Assembly (NCBI RefSeq): GCF_017654485.1
Contig: NZ_CP061091.1
Span: forward strand, 691,001 to 755,000
Direction: 5' to 3'
Source of the DNA: Roseomonas marmotae
GTDB taxonomy: Bacteria > Pseudomonadota > Alphaproteobacteria > Acetobacterales > Acetobacteraceae
DNA: 64,000 nt
The position numbers and the translations under genes were made by a program. The notes beneath the pieces are model-generated. The model had not been told where the DNA came from. It was given only the letters and a program-made list of their open reading frames with translations, and did not search any database. This document shows, one piece after another, positions 18,129 to 28,278 of this stretch. Numbering within the stretch: position 1 is the stretch's first letter; each line of letters begins with the position of its first letter.

Positions 18129-20706
18129 GGATGCGCTTCCTGATCGGGCGCCCGGCAATGGCGCGCTGCACATTCTCATCCGCCTCGGCCGTGGCGAAAA
18201 TGGTTGCCTCTTCCGTGCCGACCGGAACGGAGATGGTCGCCCGCAGCTTGCCCAGCACCTGCACGGCCAGGGTCACACTGTCGGCGGCGGCCAGGCCGGC
18301 ATCGGAGTCGGGCCAGGGCTGCTGGGCTACCAGACTCTTTTCCCCGGCCCGCAGCTGCGACCACAGCTCCTCCGCCAGATGCGGCATCATCGGGCTGATC
18401 AGCTTGGCCATGGCTTCCAGCGCCTCCCGCAGGGCGGCGCCATCCTCCTTCGCCCCGGCCTCGACGGCATTGGCGAATTCATGGATTCGGGCGACGGCCA
18501 CGTTGAAGGAGAAGCTCTCCAGCGCCTCCGTCACGGCGGCGATGGTGCGGTGGGTGGCGCGGCGCAGGTCACGTGCGGCCCCCGGTGCCGGCTGGATGCC
18601 GGGGGGAGGCAGGCCCTCCAGGCTGGCCGCCACCAGGCGGTAGAGCCGCTGCGTGAAGCGGGAGGCGCCTGAGACGCCGGCTTCCGTCCACTCCATGTCG
18701 CGGTCGGGCGGGTTGTCCGACAGGATAAACCAGCGCGCGGTATCGGCGCCGTAACGGTCGATGATGGCACCGGGGTCGATGGTGTTGCGCTTCGACTTCG
18801 ACATCTTGTCGTTGCGCGAGATCGTCACGGTGAGGCCTGTGGCCTTTTCCACCGCGCCCCCGTCAGCGGTAGCCTCCACCTCGTCGGGGGCCAGCCAGCG
18901 GCCGTCCTGGGACTTGTACGAGGCATGCTGGACCATGCCCTGGGTGAACAGCCCGGCGAAGGGCTCGGGCGTCGCGAGATGGCCCATGCCATGCAGGGCG
19001 CGGGTGAAGAAGCGGGAATAGAGCAGGTGCAGGATCGCGTGCTCGATGCCGCCGATATACTGGTCCACCGGGAGCCAGCCATTGGCGGCCTCCGGCACCA
19101 GCGGCGTCTCCGCCTTGGGCGAGGTGAAGCGGGCGAAATACCAGGAGCTGTCGACGAAGGTGTCGAAGGTATCGGTCTCGCGCCGCGCCTTGCCGCCGCA
19201 ATGGGGGCAGGAGACGTGCTTCCAGGTCGGGTGGTTGTCCAGCGGGTTGCCGGGCTTGGTGAAGTCCACATCCTCCGGCAGCACCACGGGCAACTGGTCC
19301 TGCGGCACCGGCACGGCGCCGCAGGCCTCGCAATGGATCACCGGGATGGGGCAGCCCCAGTAGCGCTGGCGGGAGACGCCCCAGTCGCGCAGGCGCCAGT
19401 TCACCACGCCCGTACCTGCGCCCTTGGCCTCCAGCGCGTCGATGGCAGCGCGCTTGCCCTCGGCGGTGCCCAGCCCGTTCAGGAAGTCGGAGTTATAGAG
19501 GGTGCCGTCATCGGTATAGGCGGTCTTGCCGATGGTGAAGGTGGCGGGGTCCTCGCCCGGGGGCAGGATGACCGGCGGCACCGGAAGGTCGTATTTGCGG
19601 GCGAAGTCCAGGTCGCGCTGGTCGCCGGAGGGGCAGCCGAAGATGGCGCCCGTGCCGTATTCCATCAGCACGAAATTGGCGATCCAGACCGGGAAGGTCT
19701 CGCCGGTGAAGGGGTGCTTCACCCGCAGCCCGGTATCCATGCCGCGCTTCTCGGCCTGCTCGATGGCGGCCTCGGAGGTGCCGAGGCTGCGCACCTCGGT
19801 GATGAACTCGGCGATCTTCGGGTCGCGGGCGGCGGCGGCGGCGGCCAGCGGGTGTTCGGCGGCGACGGCCAGGAAGCTCATGCCGAAGAGCGTGTCGGGG
19901 CGGGTGGTGAAGACCTCCACCTGCCCGATGCCCTCGACCGGCGTGGCGAGGTCGAAGCGCACCCGTGCGCCTTCGCTGCGGCCGATCCAGTTGGCCTGCA
20001 TCAGCCGCACGCGCTCCGGCCAGCGCTCCAGCCCGTCGAGGGCGGAGAGCAGCTCCGGCGCGAATTTGGTGATGGAGAGGAACCACTGGGAGAGCTTCTT
20101 CTTCTCCACCAGCGCGCCGGAGCGCCAGCCGCGCCCGTCGATCACCTGCTCATTGGCCAGGACGGTGTTGTCCACCGGGTCCCAGTTGACCCAGCTCTCC
20201 TTCCGTTCCGCCAGCCCGGCCTTCATGAATTCCAGGAAGAGCTTCTGCTGCTGGCCGTAATAGGAGGGGTCGCAGGTGGCGAATTCACGCTCCCATTCCA
20301 GGGAGAGGCCCATGCGCTGCAACTCGGCGCGCATGGCGGCGATGTTCTGGTAGGTCCACTTGGCCGGATGGACGCCGCGCTCCCGTGCCGCGTTCTCGGC
20401 CGGCAGGCCGAAGGCGTCCCAGCCCATGGGATGCAGCACCTGATGCCCACGGGCCCGCTTGTAGCGTGCCACCACGTCGCCCAGCGTGTAGTTCCGCACA
20501 TGCCCCATATGGATCTTGCCCGAGGGATATGGGAACATCTCAAGAACATAGTATTTGGGCTTGCTGCCGTCCGGCACATCCGGGGCGCGGAAGCAGCCCT
20601 GCTCGGACCATGCCGCCTGCCAGCGCGGCTCGGCCTGCGCGAAGTCGTAGCGCGCCGGCTCTGTGCGGGGGCTCTCGGGACGGGGGTGGGTCACGGCATC
20701 ATTCAT
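18094..20706 (-). CDS. leuS: leucyl-tRNA synthetase
   Basis: This 870-residue class I aminoacyl-tRNA synthetase charges tRNA-Leu. The HIGH-type motif is in [17 protein letters not shown], the editing (CP1) insertion occupies the middle, zinc-binding pairs CEAC and CPHC are present, and the KMSKS loop reads [13 protein letters not shown]. Length is normal. It is the first gene of the leuS-lptE-holA unit. Confidence 0.98.
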   Translation of the reverse strand: MNDAVTHPRPESPRTEPARYDFAQAEPRWQAAWSEQGCFRAPDVPDGSKPKYYVLEMFPYPSGKIHMGHVRNYTLGDVVARYKRARGHQVLHPMGWDAFGLPAENAARERGVHPAKWTYQNIAAMRAELQRMGLSLEWEREFATCDPSYYGQQQKLFLEFMKAGLAERKESWVNWDPVDNTVLANEQVIDGRGWRSGALVEKKKLSQWFLSITKFAPELLSALDGLERWPERVRLMQANWIGRSEGARVRFDLATPVEGIGQVEVFTTRPDTLFGMSFLAVAAEHPLAAAAAARDPKIAEFITEVRSLGTSEAAIEQAEKRGMDTGLRVKHPFTGETFPVWIANFVLMEYGTGAIFGCPSGDQRDLDFARKYDLPVPPVILPPGEDPATFTIGKTAYTDDGTLYNSDFLNGLGTAEGKRAAIDALEAKGAGTGVVNWRLRDWGVSRQRYWGCPIPVIHCEACGAVPVPQDQLPVVLPEDVDFTKPGNPLDNHPTWKHVSCPHCGGKARRETDTFDTFVDSSWYFARFTSPKAETPLVPEAANGWLPVDQYIGGIEHAILHLLYSRFFTRALHGMGHLATPEPFAGLFTQGMVQHASYKSQDGRWLAPDEVEATADGGAVEKATGLTVTISRNDKMSKSKRNTIDPGAIIDRYGADTARWFILSDNPPDRDMEWTEAGVSGASRFTQRLYRLVAASLEGLPPPGIQPAPGAARDLRRATHRTIAAVTEALESFSFNVAVARIHEFANAVEAGAKEDGAALREALEAMAKLISPMMPHLAEELWSQLRAGEKSLVAQQPWPDSDAGLAAADSVTLAVQVLGKLRATISVPVGTEEATIFATAEADENVQRAIAGRPIRKRIHVPGRIVNFVV

Positions 20707-20853
20707 GGAACGGGGCGATCGATCTGTTCAGGCGCTGCGACACAGGCATAGGCGGCTGGCGCGCCGATGGGAAGGGCCGCCGCCGCAGGCCTGCGGTGCC
20801 TGGGAGGTGAGGGGGCGGACATGCCTTGTGTCATGCCTGCCGCCCCCATGGTC

Positions 20854-21369
20854 TCAGCTGGAGGCGGAGAGGCTGCGCAGTTCCCGCGCACGGCTCAGGA
20901 CCTGGTTCTCGAGGTCCCTCGCGGTGGCGGCGGAGGCGGGGGCATCGACCCAGTCATTGCCTTGGCGCACCTGGCGGAAGACCGTGATCCGCACGCCGTC
21001 CGAGCGGAGCTGGCGGCCGAGGATATAGGCCGTGGCGCGGAAACGCTCATCGGGCGCGGTGGGGGGCGAATACCAGTCGGTGATGATGACGCCGCCGAAG
21101 GGATCGGCCGAGGTGAGCGGCAGGAAGGACAGGGTGTCCAGTGTGGCGCGCCAGAGATAGGCGTTCACCCCCAGGCCGGCGCCATCCTGCGCCCCCTGGC
21201 GGGAGGAACGGTCTGTCCCCAGGATCAGGATGCCGTCGCTGCCACCCAGGCGTCCTTGCACGCGGGCGCGGCGGCTGTCGTCGTAATATTCATCATTCGA
21301 CACCGGGCGGCCATAGCCGCAACCGGCGAGGACAGGGAGGAGCAGCCCGAAGGCGAGGAACTTGCGCAT
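20854..21369 (-). CDS. DUF3576 family lipoprotein
   Basis: This 171-residue protein has a lipoprotein signal (LLLPVLAGC) and a conserved central part with VNAYLWRATLDTLSFLPLTSADPFGGVIITDWY, the hallmark of DUF3576. The family is found beside leuS in many alphaproteobacteria and is thought to act in the envelope; its function is unknown. I chose the start at 21369 so that the signal peptide begins the protein. Confidence 0.88.
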   Translation of the reverse strand: MRKFLAFGLLLPVLAGCGYGRPVSNDEYYDDSRRARVQGRLGGSDGILILGTDRSSRQGAQDGAGLGVNAYLWRATLDTLSFLPLTSADPFGGVIITDWYSPPTAPDERFRATAYILGRQLRSDGVRITVFRQVRQGNDWVDAPASAATARDLENQVLSRARELRSLSASS

Positions 21370-21442
21370 GGCGGGCGCACGATAGGGGGGTGCGGGGATC
21401 AATCAAGAGCAAAAGCGGCTGACGGCCCTGGCATCAGGCAAG

Positions 21443-21472
21443 GAAAAAGGCGGCGGGTTTCCCCGCCGCCTT
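21443..21472 (-). terminator. rho-independent terminator of the porin gene
   Basis: An 11-bp perfect stem (AAGGCGGCGGG with CCCGCCGCCTT) and a 4-base loop are followed on the minus strand by a T run. It lies 26 bases past the porin stop. Confidence 0.85.
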
Positions 21473-21497
21473 CTCCCAGCCCAATGATCCGGAAGGA

Positions 21498-22727
21498 TCA
21501 GAAGGCGATGCGGGTGCCCAGCAGGACCACGTCGGCCTCGGAGCTGTTGTTCGCGGAGCCGAGCGTGCCGTTCGCGAAGTCGAAGCCACCTTCCTTCTTC
21601 TTGGAGGAGATGTACTCGGCGACCAGCTGCAGGCCAGGGGCCAGGGTGTAGCTGGCGCCAACGGCCCAGGCGCGGTCCGTACGGCCACCTGTGAGGATGT
21701 TCTGGTTGCCGGCGCTCTTCACGTCGAAGAAGTTCGCGCCGACCGTCAGGCCGCTGATGGTGTACGAAGCGCCGGCGAACAGCTGCTTCATGTTGCGCGT
21801 GTCGAGGCGCGTGCCGGGGGCCGGACGGTTCAGGATGCCGAGGCCGGCCTGAGCGTCACCCCAGCTGTAGTTCGCGCCCACCAGGAAGCCGTAGGCGGTC
21901 GCCTGCAGGCCGACGGAGTAGACGTCGAGGCCCTGGGCGGACGGGCCACCGATGTTGGCGGTCACGTCGGAGCCGATGTAGCCGACATTGGCCTGCACGC
22001 CGACGCCGGAGAAGCTGCCGCGGTAGCGGACGGCGGCCTGACGCTCGTTGCGGATGCGCGGGGCGCCGAGGGCGTAGGAGAAGGCGGCCGTGCGGTCGCA
22101 GCTGATGCTCAGGGCATCGCAGCCGCTGTCTTCACCCTCGTTGTTGTTGAAGGCGAAGGAGGCGCCGAAGTCGAAGCCGAAGAACTGCGGCGAGGTGTAG
22201 ATGACCTTGGTGCTGTCGGACAGACCGCCGCCGGCGAAGTAGCTCGGACGGTTGTTGGCGCCGATCACGTTGTCCCAGGCATCGCCGTCGACGCCGCCCG
22301 TGCCGAAGTTGGTCACGAAGCCCGTCAGCATGGCGCCGAGCACCACGCCGTCCTCGTCACCGAAGCGCAGCTGGCCAGCGGTGGGGGAGGCGATCCACAT
22401 GTACATCTCATCGATGTCCAGGGAGGTCTTGGAGAAGCCCGTGCCATTGCCGCGGTTGAGGTCCGTCTGGATCTCAATGGTCGAGCCGTAGGTCAGGCCG
22501 TTGGCGGTCTTGCCTTCGACGATGACATGCACCTCGGCATCGGCGGCGAAGTCGGACTTGCCCTCACGAATGTTCTGGGTGACGACGTTGTCCTGATCGG
22601 TGAAGGCGTAGTTGAAGCGGAAGTAGCCGCCAACACGAACCGTCGGAGCCTGCTGAGCAGCAGCCTCGACCGGGCCAAACAGAGCGGCGGCGGCAACGGC
22701 CGTCGTCGCCAGCAAAATCTTGCGCAT
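21498..22727 (-). CDS. outer-membrane porin
   Basis: This 409-residue protein has a Sec signal (MRKILLATTAVAAAALFGP, cleavage after AAAQ). Alternating amphipathic strands follow, with frequent aromatic residues and Gly-rich turns (YFRFNYAF, VGASYTLAPG) and a C-terminal aromatic (RIAF), which is the mark for outer-membrane insertion. It fits the general porin family of alphaproteobacteria. Selectivity cannot be read. It has its own terminator and a 260-base upstream gap. Confidence 0.9.
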   Translation of the reverse strand: MRKILLATTAVAAAALFGPVEAAAQQAPTVRVGGYFRFNYAFTDQDNVVTQNIREGKSDFAADAEVHVIVEGKTANGLTYGSTIEIQTDLNRGNGTGFSKTSLDIDEMYMWIASPTAGQLRFGDEDGVVLGAMLTGFVTNFGTGGVDGDAWDNVIGANNRPSYFAGGGLSDSTKVIYTSPQFFGFDFGASFAFNNNEGEDSGCDALSISCDRTAAFSYALGAPRIRNERQAAVRYRGSFSGVGVQANVGYIGSDVTANIGGPSAQGLDVYSVGLQATAYGFLVGANYSWGDAQAGLGILNRPAPGTRLDTRNMKQLFAGASYTISGLTVGANFFDVKSAGNQNILTGGRTDRAWAVGASYTLAPGLQLVAEYISSKKKEGGFDFANGTLGSANNSSEADVVLLGTRIAF

Positions 22728-22988
22728 CCCAAAAACCTCCTCACGCGCCGGTGCGTACCGGCTGTTCCCGCGGCCCGGCCTGTCCCCCTCGACAGACCTG
22801 CCCCGTTGCCGTTCGACATCGGGTAGAGCCCGACGGCACTATGGTTCAGCGGTCAGAAAGGGAGCAATGGTTCGTGAAGCGATATCGCGACTTCAACGAG
22901 ACACTGTGGCCCCGGCGCAACAACGTGGGGCGCGCACCGGGCATCGCGGCTTGAGCCTCCGCCCTGACACCCCTAGGGTCGCCCCATA

Positions 22989-23666
22989 ATGACCAGCATC
23001 GCCGCCTCCCTGCACCGGATTCGCGACCGGATCGCCACCGCCTGCGCCGCCGCCGGGCGGAAGGCGGAGGAAGTGACCCTGGTGGCCGTCTCCAAGACCC
23101 ATCCGGCCGAGTCGGTCGCCGAGGCCCTGGCAGCCGGGCAGGCGGTCTTCGGGGAAAACCGGGTGCAGGAGGCGGCCGCCAAGTTTCCCCCGCTGCGCGA
23201 GAGCCACCCGGCGATGCGCCTGCACCTGATCGGTGCGCTGCAGACCAACAAGGCCCGTGACGCCGTGCGGCTGGCCGATACCATAGAGAGTCTGGACCGG
23301 CCGAAGCTGGCCGCGGCCCTGGCCGAAGCCATGGTGCGGGAAGGCCGGCGCCCCGGCCTGCTGATCCAGGTGAATATCGGACGGGAGCCCCAGAAGGCCG
23401 GCATCGACCCCGATGCGGTGGAGGACTTCCTCGCCCTGTGCCGCGACAGCCATGGGCTGGATGTCACGGGGCTGATGTGCATCCCTCCCGCTGAGGAAGA
23501 CCCCATTCCCCATTTCCGCCGCATGGCGGCGCTGCGGGCGCGACTCGGGCTGCCCATCCTGTCGATGGGCATGAGCGGGGATTTCGAGTCCGCCATCGCC
23601 GAGGGTGCCACCCATATAAGAGTGGGCTCTGCCATCTTCGGGCAGCGGCCCTACCCGGCGGGGTAA
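22989..23666 (+). CDS. YggS-family pyridoxal phosphate homeostasis protein
   Basis: This 225-residue protein is a single TIM-barrel PLP-binding protein. The PLP lysine lies in LVAVSKTHP near residue 38. Other marks are GENRVQEA, LHLIGALQTNK and the closing SMGMSGDFESAIAEGATHIRVGSAIFG. Family members buffer free PLP and have no known enzymatic activity. Confidence 0.95.
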   Translation: MTSIAASLHRIRDRIATACAAAGRKAEEVTLVAVSKTHPAESVAEALAAGQAVFGENRVQEAAAKFPPLRESHPAMRLHLIGALQTNKARDAVRLADTIESLDRPKLAAALAEAMVREGRRPGLLIQVNIGREPQKAGIDPDAVEDFLALCRDSHGLDVTGLMCIPPAEEDPIPHFRRMAALRARLGLPILSMGMSGDFESAIAEGATHIRVGSAIFGQRPYPAG

Positions 23667-23670
23667 AGGC

Positions 23671-23692
23671 CAAGGGGGAATCCGCCCCCTTG
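23671..23692 (+). terminator. hairpin after the yggS-like gene
   Basis: CAAGGGGG and CCCCCTTG form a perfect 8-bp stem with a 6-base loop, 4 bases after the stop and between convergent genes. The T-tract is poor (TCCCTTCC). Confidence 0.5.
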
Positions 23693-23722
23693 TCCCTTCC
23701 GCATGCTTCCCGGGGCGCGGCC

Positions 23723-24517
23723 TCAGGGCAGCCCTTGAAGCTCCCGCTCCAGCAGGGCGCGCCAGGGAGCGTCGGCCGGCGTATCGGCCAGCAGGGCCTG
23801 CCAGGTGGCGCGGGCGTTCTGGCTGCGGCCCTCGCGGGCCTCCAGCAGACCGGAGAGGAAGCGCAGGCGCGGGTCGCCGGGGCTCTGGCGCAGGGCCGTG
23901 GCCAGGATGCGGGCCGCCGCCGCCGTATCCCCGCGCTGGATCTGCAACTCCGCCAGATCCGCCGCCAGACCGGCGTCGAAGCGGATGGCCAGGGCATGGG
24001 ACAGGGCCTCGGCGGCTTCATCCAACCGGCCGCGGCCGCGCTCGGCATTGCCCAGCAGCAACCAGCCCTGGCGCGCACCCTCGCTCTGCGGCGGCACCAT
24101 GGCTATGCGGTTCCGCAGCTGCGCCAGCAGCGCATCGTCCCGCGCCGCGACGGCGGCGCGTTCGACATAAGGGGCGGCGGGCACGTCCGGCGCGCCGTGC
24201 CAGAGATAAAGGGCAAAGCCCCCCGCCGGGATCAGGAAGAGCCCGGCGGCGAGCAGGGCGCTGCCGCGCGAGGCCTGGGCAGGCGCCCGATCGGCCGGGG
24301 CGGCCAGCAGGCGGCGCTGCACCTCGGTGCGGGCGGCATTGAAGGCGGGTTCATCCAGCCGGCCGGCGGCGCGCTCGCGCTCCAGCTCGGTCAGCTGGGC
24401 ACGGTAGAAGGCGAGGTCGGCCTCCTGCCGCCCATGCGGGCGGGGCGGGCGCAGCAGCACGAGGCCGAGCGGCGCCAGGGCCAGCACGGCCAGGGCCAGG
24501 AAGAGCAGCCAGATCAT
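23723..24517 (-). CDS. ccmI: cytochrome c biogenesis protein CcmI
   Basis: This 264-residue apocytochrome c chaperone has an N-terminal membrane helix (WLLFLALAVLALAPLGLVLL), a cytoplasmic segment with DLAFYRAQLTELERERAAGRL, a second helix and a periplasmic TPR-like helical domain. It presents apocytochrome to the CcmFH heme ligase. It is the last gene of the ccm unit and starts in the ccmH stop (ATGA). Confidence 0.92.
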   Translation of the reverse strand: MIWLLFLALAVLALAPLGLVLLRPPRPHGRQEADLAFYRAQLTELERERAAGRLDEPAFNAARTEVQRRLLAAPADRAPAQASRGSALLAAGLFLIPAGGFALYLWHGAPDVPAAPYVERAAVAARDDALLAQLRNRIAMVPPQSEGARQGWLLLGNAERGRGRLDEAAEALSHALAIRFDAGLAADLAELQIQRGDTAAAARILATALRQSPGDPRLRFLSGLLEAREGRSQNARATWQALLADTPADAPWRALLERELQGLP

Positions 24518-24984
24518 GGGGAGGGACGGTCCTCCAGCGCGGCGAGGCGGGCCTGTTCCTCGGCCGAGAGCGGCGGCACGGCGAGGGGGTCCAGCCGGCG
24601 GCGGCGGGCGAGCAGGATGGCGGCCAGCCCGCCGCCCAGCGCCAGGAAGGGCGCGCCCCAGAGCAGCGCCGTGGCGGCATTGAAGGGCGGGCGCAGCAGG
24701 ACGAAGTCGCCGTAGCGGTCGTGCAGATAGGCGACGATCTGGCGATCGCTGTCGCCGGCGGCCACCCGCTCCCGCACGACGCGGCGGAGGTCGCGCGCCA
24801 GGTCGGCCTCGCTCTCCTCGATGGACTGGTTCTGGCAGACCAGGCAGCGCAGCTCATGCCCGATGTCGCGGGCGCGCTGTTCCTGCGCCGGGTCGGGCAG
24901 CATCTCGGAAGGCAGGCCCACGGCGAGGGCGGGGCCCGAGGCCAGGCCCAGGGCCAGGAGGGGGGCGAGCAGCAGGCGGCGCAT
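24514..24984 (-). CDS. ccmH: cytochrome c biogenesis thioreductase CcmH
   Basis: This 156-residue protein has a signal peptide (MRRLLLAPLLALGLASGPALA) and the diagnostic LRCLVCQNQSIEES motif, whose two cysteines reduce the apocytochrome CxxCH site. A single C-terminal membrane helix follows. The frame extends far upstream, but the signal peptide and the 4-base overlap with ccmG fix the start at 24984. Confidence 0.94.
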   Translation of the reverse strand: MRRLLLAPLLALGLASGPALAVGLPSEMLPDPAQEQRARDIGHELRCLVCQNQSIEESEADLARDLRRVVRERVAAGDSDRQIVAYLHDRYGDFVLLRPPFNAATALLWGAPFLALGGGLAAILLARRRRLDPLAVPPLSAEEQARLAALEDRPSP

Positions 24985-25574
24985 CAGGCGTGGCGCCTCA
25001 GCAGGGGGCGGATGTCCTGCTCCAGCACCTCGGGCGTCACCGGGCCGGGCCAGCGCCAGCGGATGATGCCCTGGCGGTCCAGCAGATAGGTCTCCGGCAC
25101 GCCATAGACGCCCCAGTCGATGGCGACGCGCCCGGGCTCGTCCCGCCCCAGGCGGGTGAAGGGATTGCCGTGGCGGGTGAGGAAGGTGGCGGCATCGGCC
25201 GGCCTGTCCTTGTAGTTGACGCCGAAGACCTGCACCCCCTCCCGCGCGAGGCGCATCAGCTGCGGGTGCTCGACGATGCAGGGCACGCACCAGCTGGCCC
25301 AGAAATTCACCAGCATGGGGGCCGGCAGGTCGCGCAGCGCGGCGTCGGAGAAGCCGGGCACCCCGGCCTCCTCCAGCGGCGGCAGGGTGAAGGGCGGCGC
25401 CTGGCGGCCGAGCAGCGCGGAGGGCACGCCGCGCGGGTCGTAGCTGCCGCTGCCGAGGCCGCGCAGCATGGCGTAGAAGCCGGCGCCGCCCGCCAGCGCC
25501 AGGCCGAGCGGCGCCAGCATCAGGGCGCGGCGGCGGCCGAGTCGGGGGGCGGGGGAATCGCTCTGCCCGCTCAT
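24984..25574 (-). CDS. ccmG: thiol:disulfide interchange protein CcmG (DsbE)
   Basis: This 196-residue membrane-anchored periplasmic thioredoxin-fold protein has the active site WASWCVPC and the CcmG-type stretch VFGVNYKDRPADAATFL. An N-terminal helix with a preceding Arg-rich stretch anchors it. It keeps apocytochrome thiols reduced for heme attachment. It overlaps ccmF upstream and ccmH downstream. Confidence 0.95.
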   Translation of the reverse strand: MSGQSDSPAPRLGRRRALMLAPLGLALAGGAGFYAMLRGLGSGSYDPRGVPSALLGRQAPPFTLPPLEEAGVPGFSDAALRDLPAPMLVNFWASWCVPCIVEHPQLMRLAREGVQVFGVNYKDRPADAATFLTRHGNPFTRLGRDEPGRVAIDWGVYGVPETYLLDRQGIIRWRWPGPVTPEVLEQDIRPLLRRHA

Positions 25575-27541
25575 GCCGGCACCTTCTCCGCCTGGGTGGC
25601 GCGCTTGGCGCCGGGCGCCGAGACCCGGATGCGCCGGTCGCTGAGGGAAATGCCGCCGCCGAGGGCCATGATGGCGGCGCCCAGCCAGATCCAGGGCGCC
25701 ATCGGGTTATGGTGGATCCGCAGCACGGCGCGGCCATCCTCCTCCTCGCCCAGCACGAGGTAGAGATCGGCCAGCCAGGTGGTGTGGATGGCGGCCTCGG
25801 TGGTGGTCTGGCGGGCCAGCGGGAAGAAGCGGCGTTCCGGGTGCATGACGGTGACGGTGGCGCCGTCGCGCAGCACCGTCACGGTGGCGCGACGCGAGGT
25901 CCAGTTGGGGCCGACGGCATCGGCCAGCGAATCCAGCCGCCATTCATAGCCGGCGAGCGGCGCGGCGGTGCCGGGCCGCAGCGCCACCAGCCGGTCGGTG
26001 GCCAGGCCCATGCCGGCCATGCCGGCAATGGAGACACCAAGGCCGGCATGGGCGATGACCGCCCCCCAGGCGGCGCGCGGCAGCCCGCGGGCGCGCGCCA
26101 GGGCGGCCGAGGGGCGGCGGAAGAGGGCGATGCGGTCGAAGAGGTCGGTCAGCGCGCCGGCGATGAGCCAGATCGCGGCGGCGAAGCCCAGCGCCGGGCC
26201 GATCCGCAGCCCGGCATAGGCCAGGACCAGCGCCGCGGTCAGGGCCGACAGCAGGGCCGCCCACCAGAGCCGCTGCAGCACGGGCCAGAGATGCGCGCGC
26301 TTCCAGGCCAGCAGCGGGCCGGCGGCCATGGCCAGCACCAGCGGCACCGCCAGAGGCAGCATGGCCGTGTTGAAGAAGGGGGGGCCGACCGAGATCTTCT
26401 GGTCGAAGAGCAGGTCGGCGAACATCGGCCAGAGGGTGCCGGTCAGCACCACCGCCGCCATGGAGCAGAGCAGCAGGTTGTTCAGCACCAGCCCGCCCTC
26501 CCGCGACAAGGGCGCGAAGACGCCCGTGGGCGTCATGGACGGCGCGCGCCAGGCGAAGAGGGCGAAGGCGCCGCCGATATAGAGGCCCAGCAGGGCGAGG
26601 ATGAAGACGCCGCGCTCCGGGTCGTTGGCGAAGGCATGGACGGAGTTCAGCACGCCGGAGCGGACGAGGAAGGTGCCCAGCAGCGACATGGCGAAGGCCA
26701 GCAGCGCCAGCAGCACCGTCCAGATCTTCAGCGCCTCGCGCTTTTCGACCACGGTGGCGGAATGCAGCAGGGCGGTGCCGGCCAGCCAGGGGAGGAGGGA
26801 CGCGTTCTCGACCGGGTCCCAGAACCAGTAGCCGCCCCAGCCCAGCTCGTAATAGGCCCACCAGGAACCGAGCGCGATGCCCAGCGTCAGGAAGGCCCAG
26901 GCGGCGAGTGCCCAGGGGCGCACCCACCGGCCCCAGGCGGCATCCACCCGGCCTTCCAGCAGGGCGGCCACGGCGAAGGCGAAGGTGACGGCATAGCCGA
27001 CATAGCCGAGGTAGAGCAGCGGGGGATGGAAGGCGAGGCCGGGGTCCTGCAGCACGGGGTTCAGCCCCTGCCCGTCCGGCGCCGGCGGCCATATGCGGCC
27101 GAAGGGATTGGAGGTGGCGAGGATGAAGGCCAGGAAGCCGGCGGCGATCAGCCCCAGCACCGCCAGCACCCGCGCCTGCAGCGCGGTGGGCAGCCCCCGG
27201 CCGAAGCCGGCCACCGCGCCCGCGCAGAGCGCCAGGGTCAGCACCCAGAGGACCATCGAGCCCTCATGATTGCCCCAGGCGCCCGCCAGCTTGTACAGCA
27301 TGGGCTTGGTGGAGTGGCTGTTCTGCACCACCCCCACCACGGTGGTGTCGTTCACCGCGAAGACATAGAGCAGCGCGCCGAAGGCTGCGGCGCTGGCCAG
27401 CAGCAGGCCGCCGGCCAGCGGCGGGGCGGCGGCCATCAGCCGCCCGTCGCCCCGCGCGGCGCCCCAGAGCGGCAGCACAGCCAGCGCCAGAGACAGCGCC
27501 ATGGCCAGCGCCAGCGCGAAATGTCCGAGTTCCGCGATCAT
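25571..27541 (-). CDS. ccmF: heme lyase subunit CcmF
   Basis: This 656-residue polytopic protein is the core of the heme ligase. The tryptophan-rich WWD signature reads YYELGWGGYWFWDPVENAS. Family histidine regions are LAFHPPLLYLGYVGY and LLHSATVVEKREALKIW. Length is normal. It overlaps both neighbours by 4 bases. Confidence 0.97.
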   Translation of the reverse strand: MIAELGHFALALAMALSLALAVLPLWGAARGDGRLMAAAPPLAGGLLLASAAAFGALLYVFAVNDTTVVGVVQNSHSTKPMLYKLAGAWGNHEGSMVLWVLTLALCAGAVAGFGRGLPTALQARVLAVLGLIAAGFLAFILATSNPFGRIWPPAPDGQGLNPVLQDPGLAFHPPLLYLGYVGYAVTFAFAVAALLEGRVDAAWGRWVRPWALAAWAFLTLGIALGSWWAYYELGWGGYWFWDPVENASLLPWLAGTALLHSATVVEKREALKIWTVLLALLAFAMSLLGTFLVRSGVLNSVHAFANDPERGVFILALLGLYIGGAFALFAWRAPSMTPTGVFAPLSREGGLVLNNLLLCSMAAVVLTGTLWPMFADLLFDQKISVGPPFFNTAMLPLAVPLVLAMAAGPLLAWKRAHLWPVLQRLWWAALLSALTAALVLAYAGLRIGPALGFAAAIWLIAGALTDLFDRIALFRRPSAALARARGLPRAAWGAVIAHAGLGVSIAGMAGMGLATDRLVALRPGTAAPLAGYEWRLDSLADAVGPNWTSRRATVTVLRDGATVTVMHPERRFFPLARQTTTEAAIHTTWLADLYLVLGEEEDGRAVLRIHHNPMAPWIWLGAAIMALGGGISLSDRRIRVSAPGAKRATQAEKVPA

Positions 27542-28083
27542 CCGCCTTGCCTCGGCATACCGGCGGCGGCCTGAGGCTCCACCGCCTGCGGGTCCAGCCG
27601 GTTCCAGGAAGCGGCGGGGGGCGGGGCGCCCTTCTCCGGCTCCCAGTGGCCGGTGCGCTTCAGGGCATCGGCCACCTCGGGCGGCATATAGGTCTCGTCG
27701 TGCCGGGCCAGCACCTCGCTGGCGCGGAACAGCCCGTCATCGCCCAGCTTGCCCAGCGTCACCACGCCCTGGCCTTCCCGGAACAGGTCCGGCAGCACGC
27801 CGACATAGACCACGGGCACCGTGGCCGGGCCGTCGGTCACGATGAAGCGCGCCTCCGGCCGGCCCTCGGGCGAGACGGATTTCCTCACGCTGCCGGCCTC
27901 GACCAGCCCGCCCAGGCGGAAGGCGCGTTCGGGCCCCGGATGCTTCTGGGCGATCTCGCTGGGGGCCAGGAAGAAGACCAGATTGTCCTGAAAGGCGGTC
28001 AGGGCCAGTGCCGCGGCGCTGCCGAGGCCGAGGCCACCCAGCAGCAGCATCCAGATCCGCCGCTTCTTGCGCGAGAGACTCAT
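27538..28083 (-). CDS. ccmE: heme chaperone CcmE
   Basis: This 181-residue membrane-anchored periplasmic protein carries heme from CcmC to CcmF. The heme-binding motif H-x3-Y is visible as ARHDETYMP. The N-terminal anchor is RRIWMLLLGGLGLGSAAALALTAF. An AAGGAG ribosome site about 14 bases upstream overlaps the ccmD stop. Confidence 0.95.
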   Translation of the reverse strand: MSLSRKKRRIWMLLLGGLGLGSAAALALTAFQDNLVFFLAPSEIAQKHPGPERAFRLGGLVEAGSVRKSVSPEGRPEARFIVTDGPATVPVVYVGVLPDLFREGQGVVTLGKLGDDGLFRASEVLARHDETYMPPEVADALKRTGHWEPEKGAPPPAASWNRLDPQAVEPQAAAGMPRQGG

Positions 28084-28101
28084 GCCGCTTCCGTCCGCTC
28101 C

Positions 28102-28278
28102 TTATGCCGGCCCGGGCCGGGCCGTGCGGCCCCGCGCGCCGGGCGGGCGCAGTTTCTCGAGTGCCGCCAGCCGGCGCCTCGCGGCGGACTGGCGGCGCAG
28201 CGTGTCCGCCAGCAGCACCCCGAAGAGCAGCGCCGCCAGCCCCCAGGCGGCGGCGACATAGGTCCAGTGCTGGTTCAT
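28102..28278 (-). CDS. ccmD: heme exporter protein CcmD
   Basis: This 58-residue protein is short enough to be missed by length-filtered gene calls. It reads MNQHWTYVAAAWGLAALLFG onward: an N-terminal segment, one membrane helix (about residues 7-25) and an Arg-rich cytoplasmic tail with RRQSAARRRLAALEKLRPP, the CcmD pattern. It starts inside the ccmC stop (ATGA) and ends 18 bases before ccmE, the normal ccmCDE order. CcmD helps release holo-CcmE from the CcmABC complex. Confidence 0.92.
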   Translation of the reverse strand: MNQHWTYVAAAWGLAALLFGVLLADTLRRQSAARRRLAALEKLRPPGARGRTARPGPA

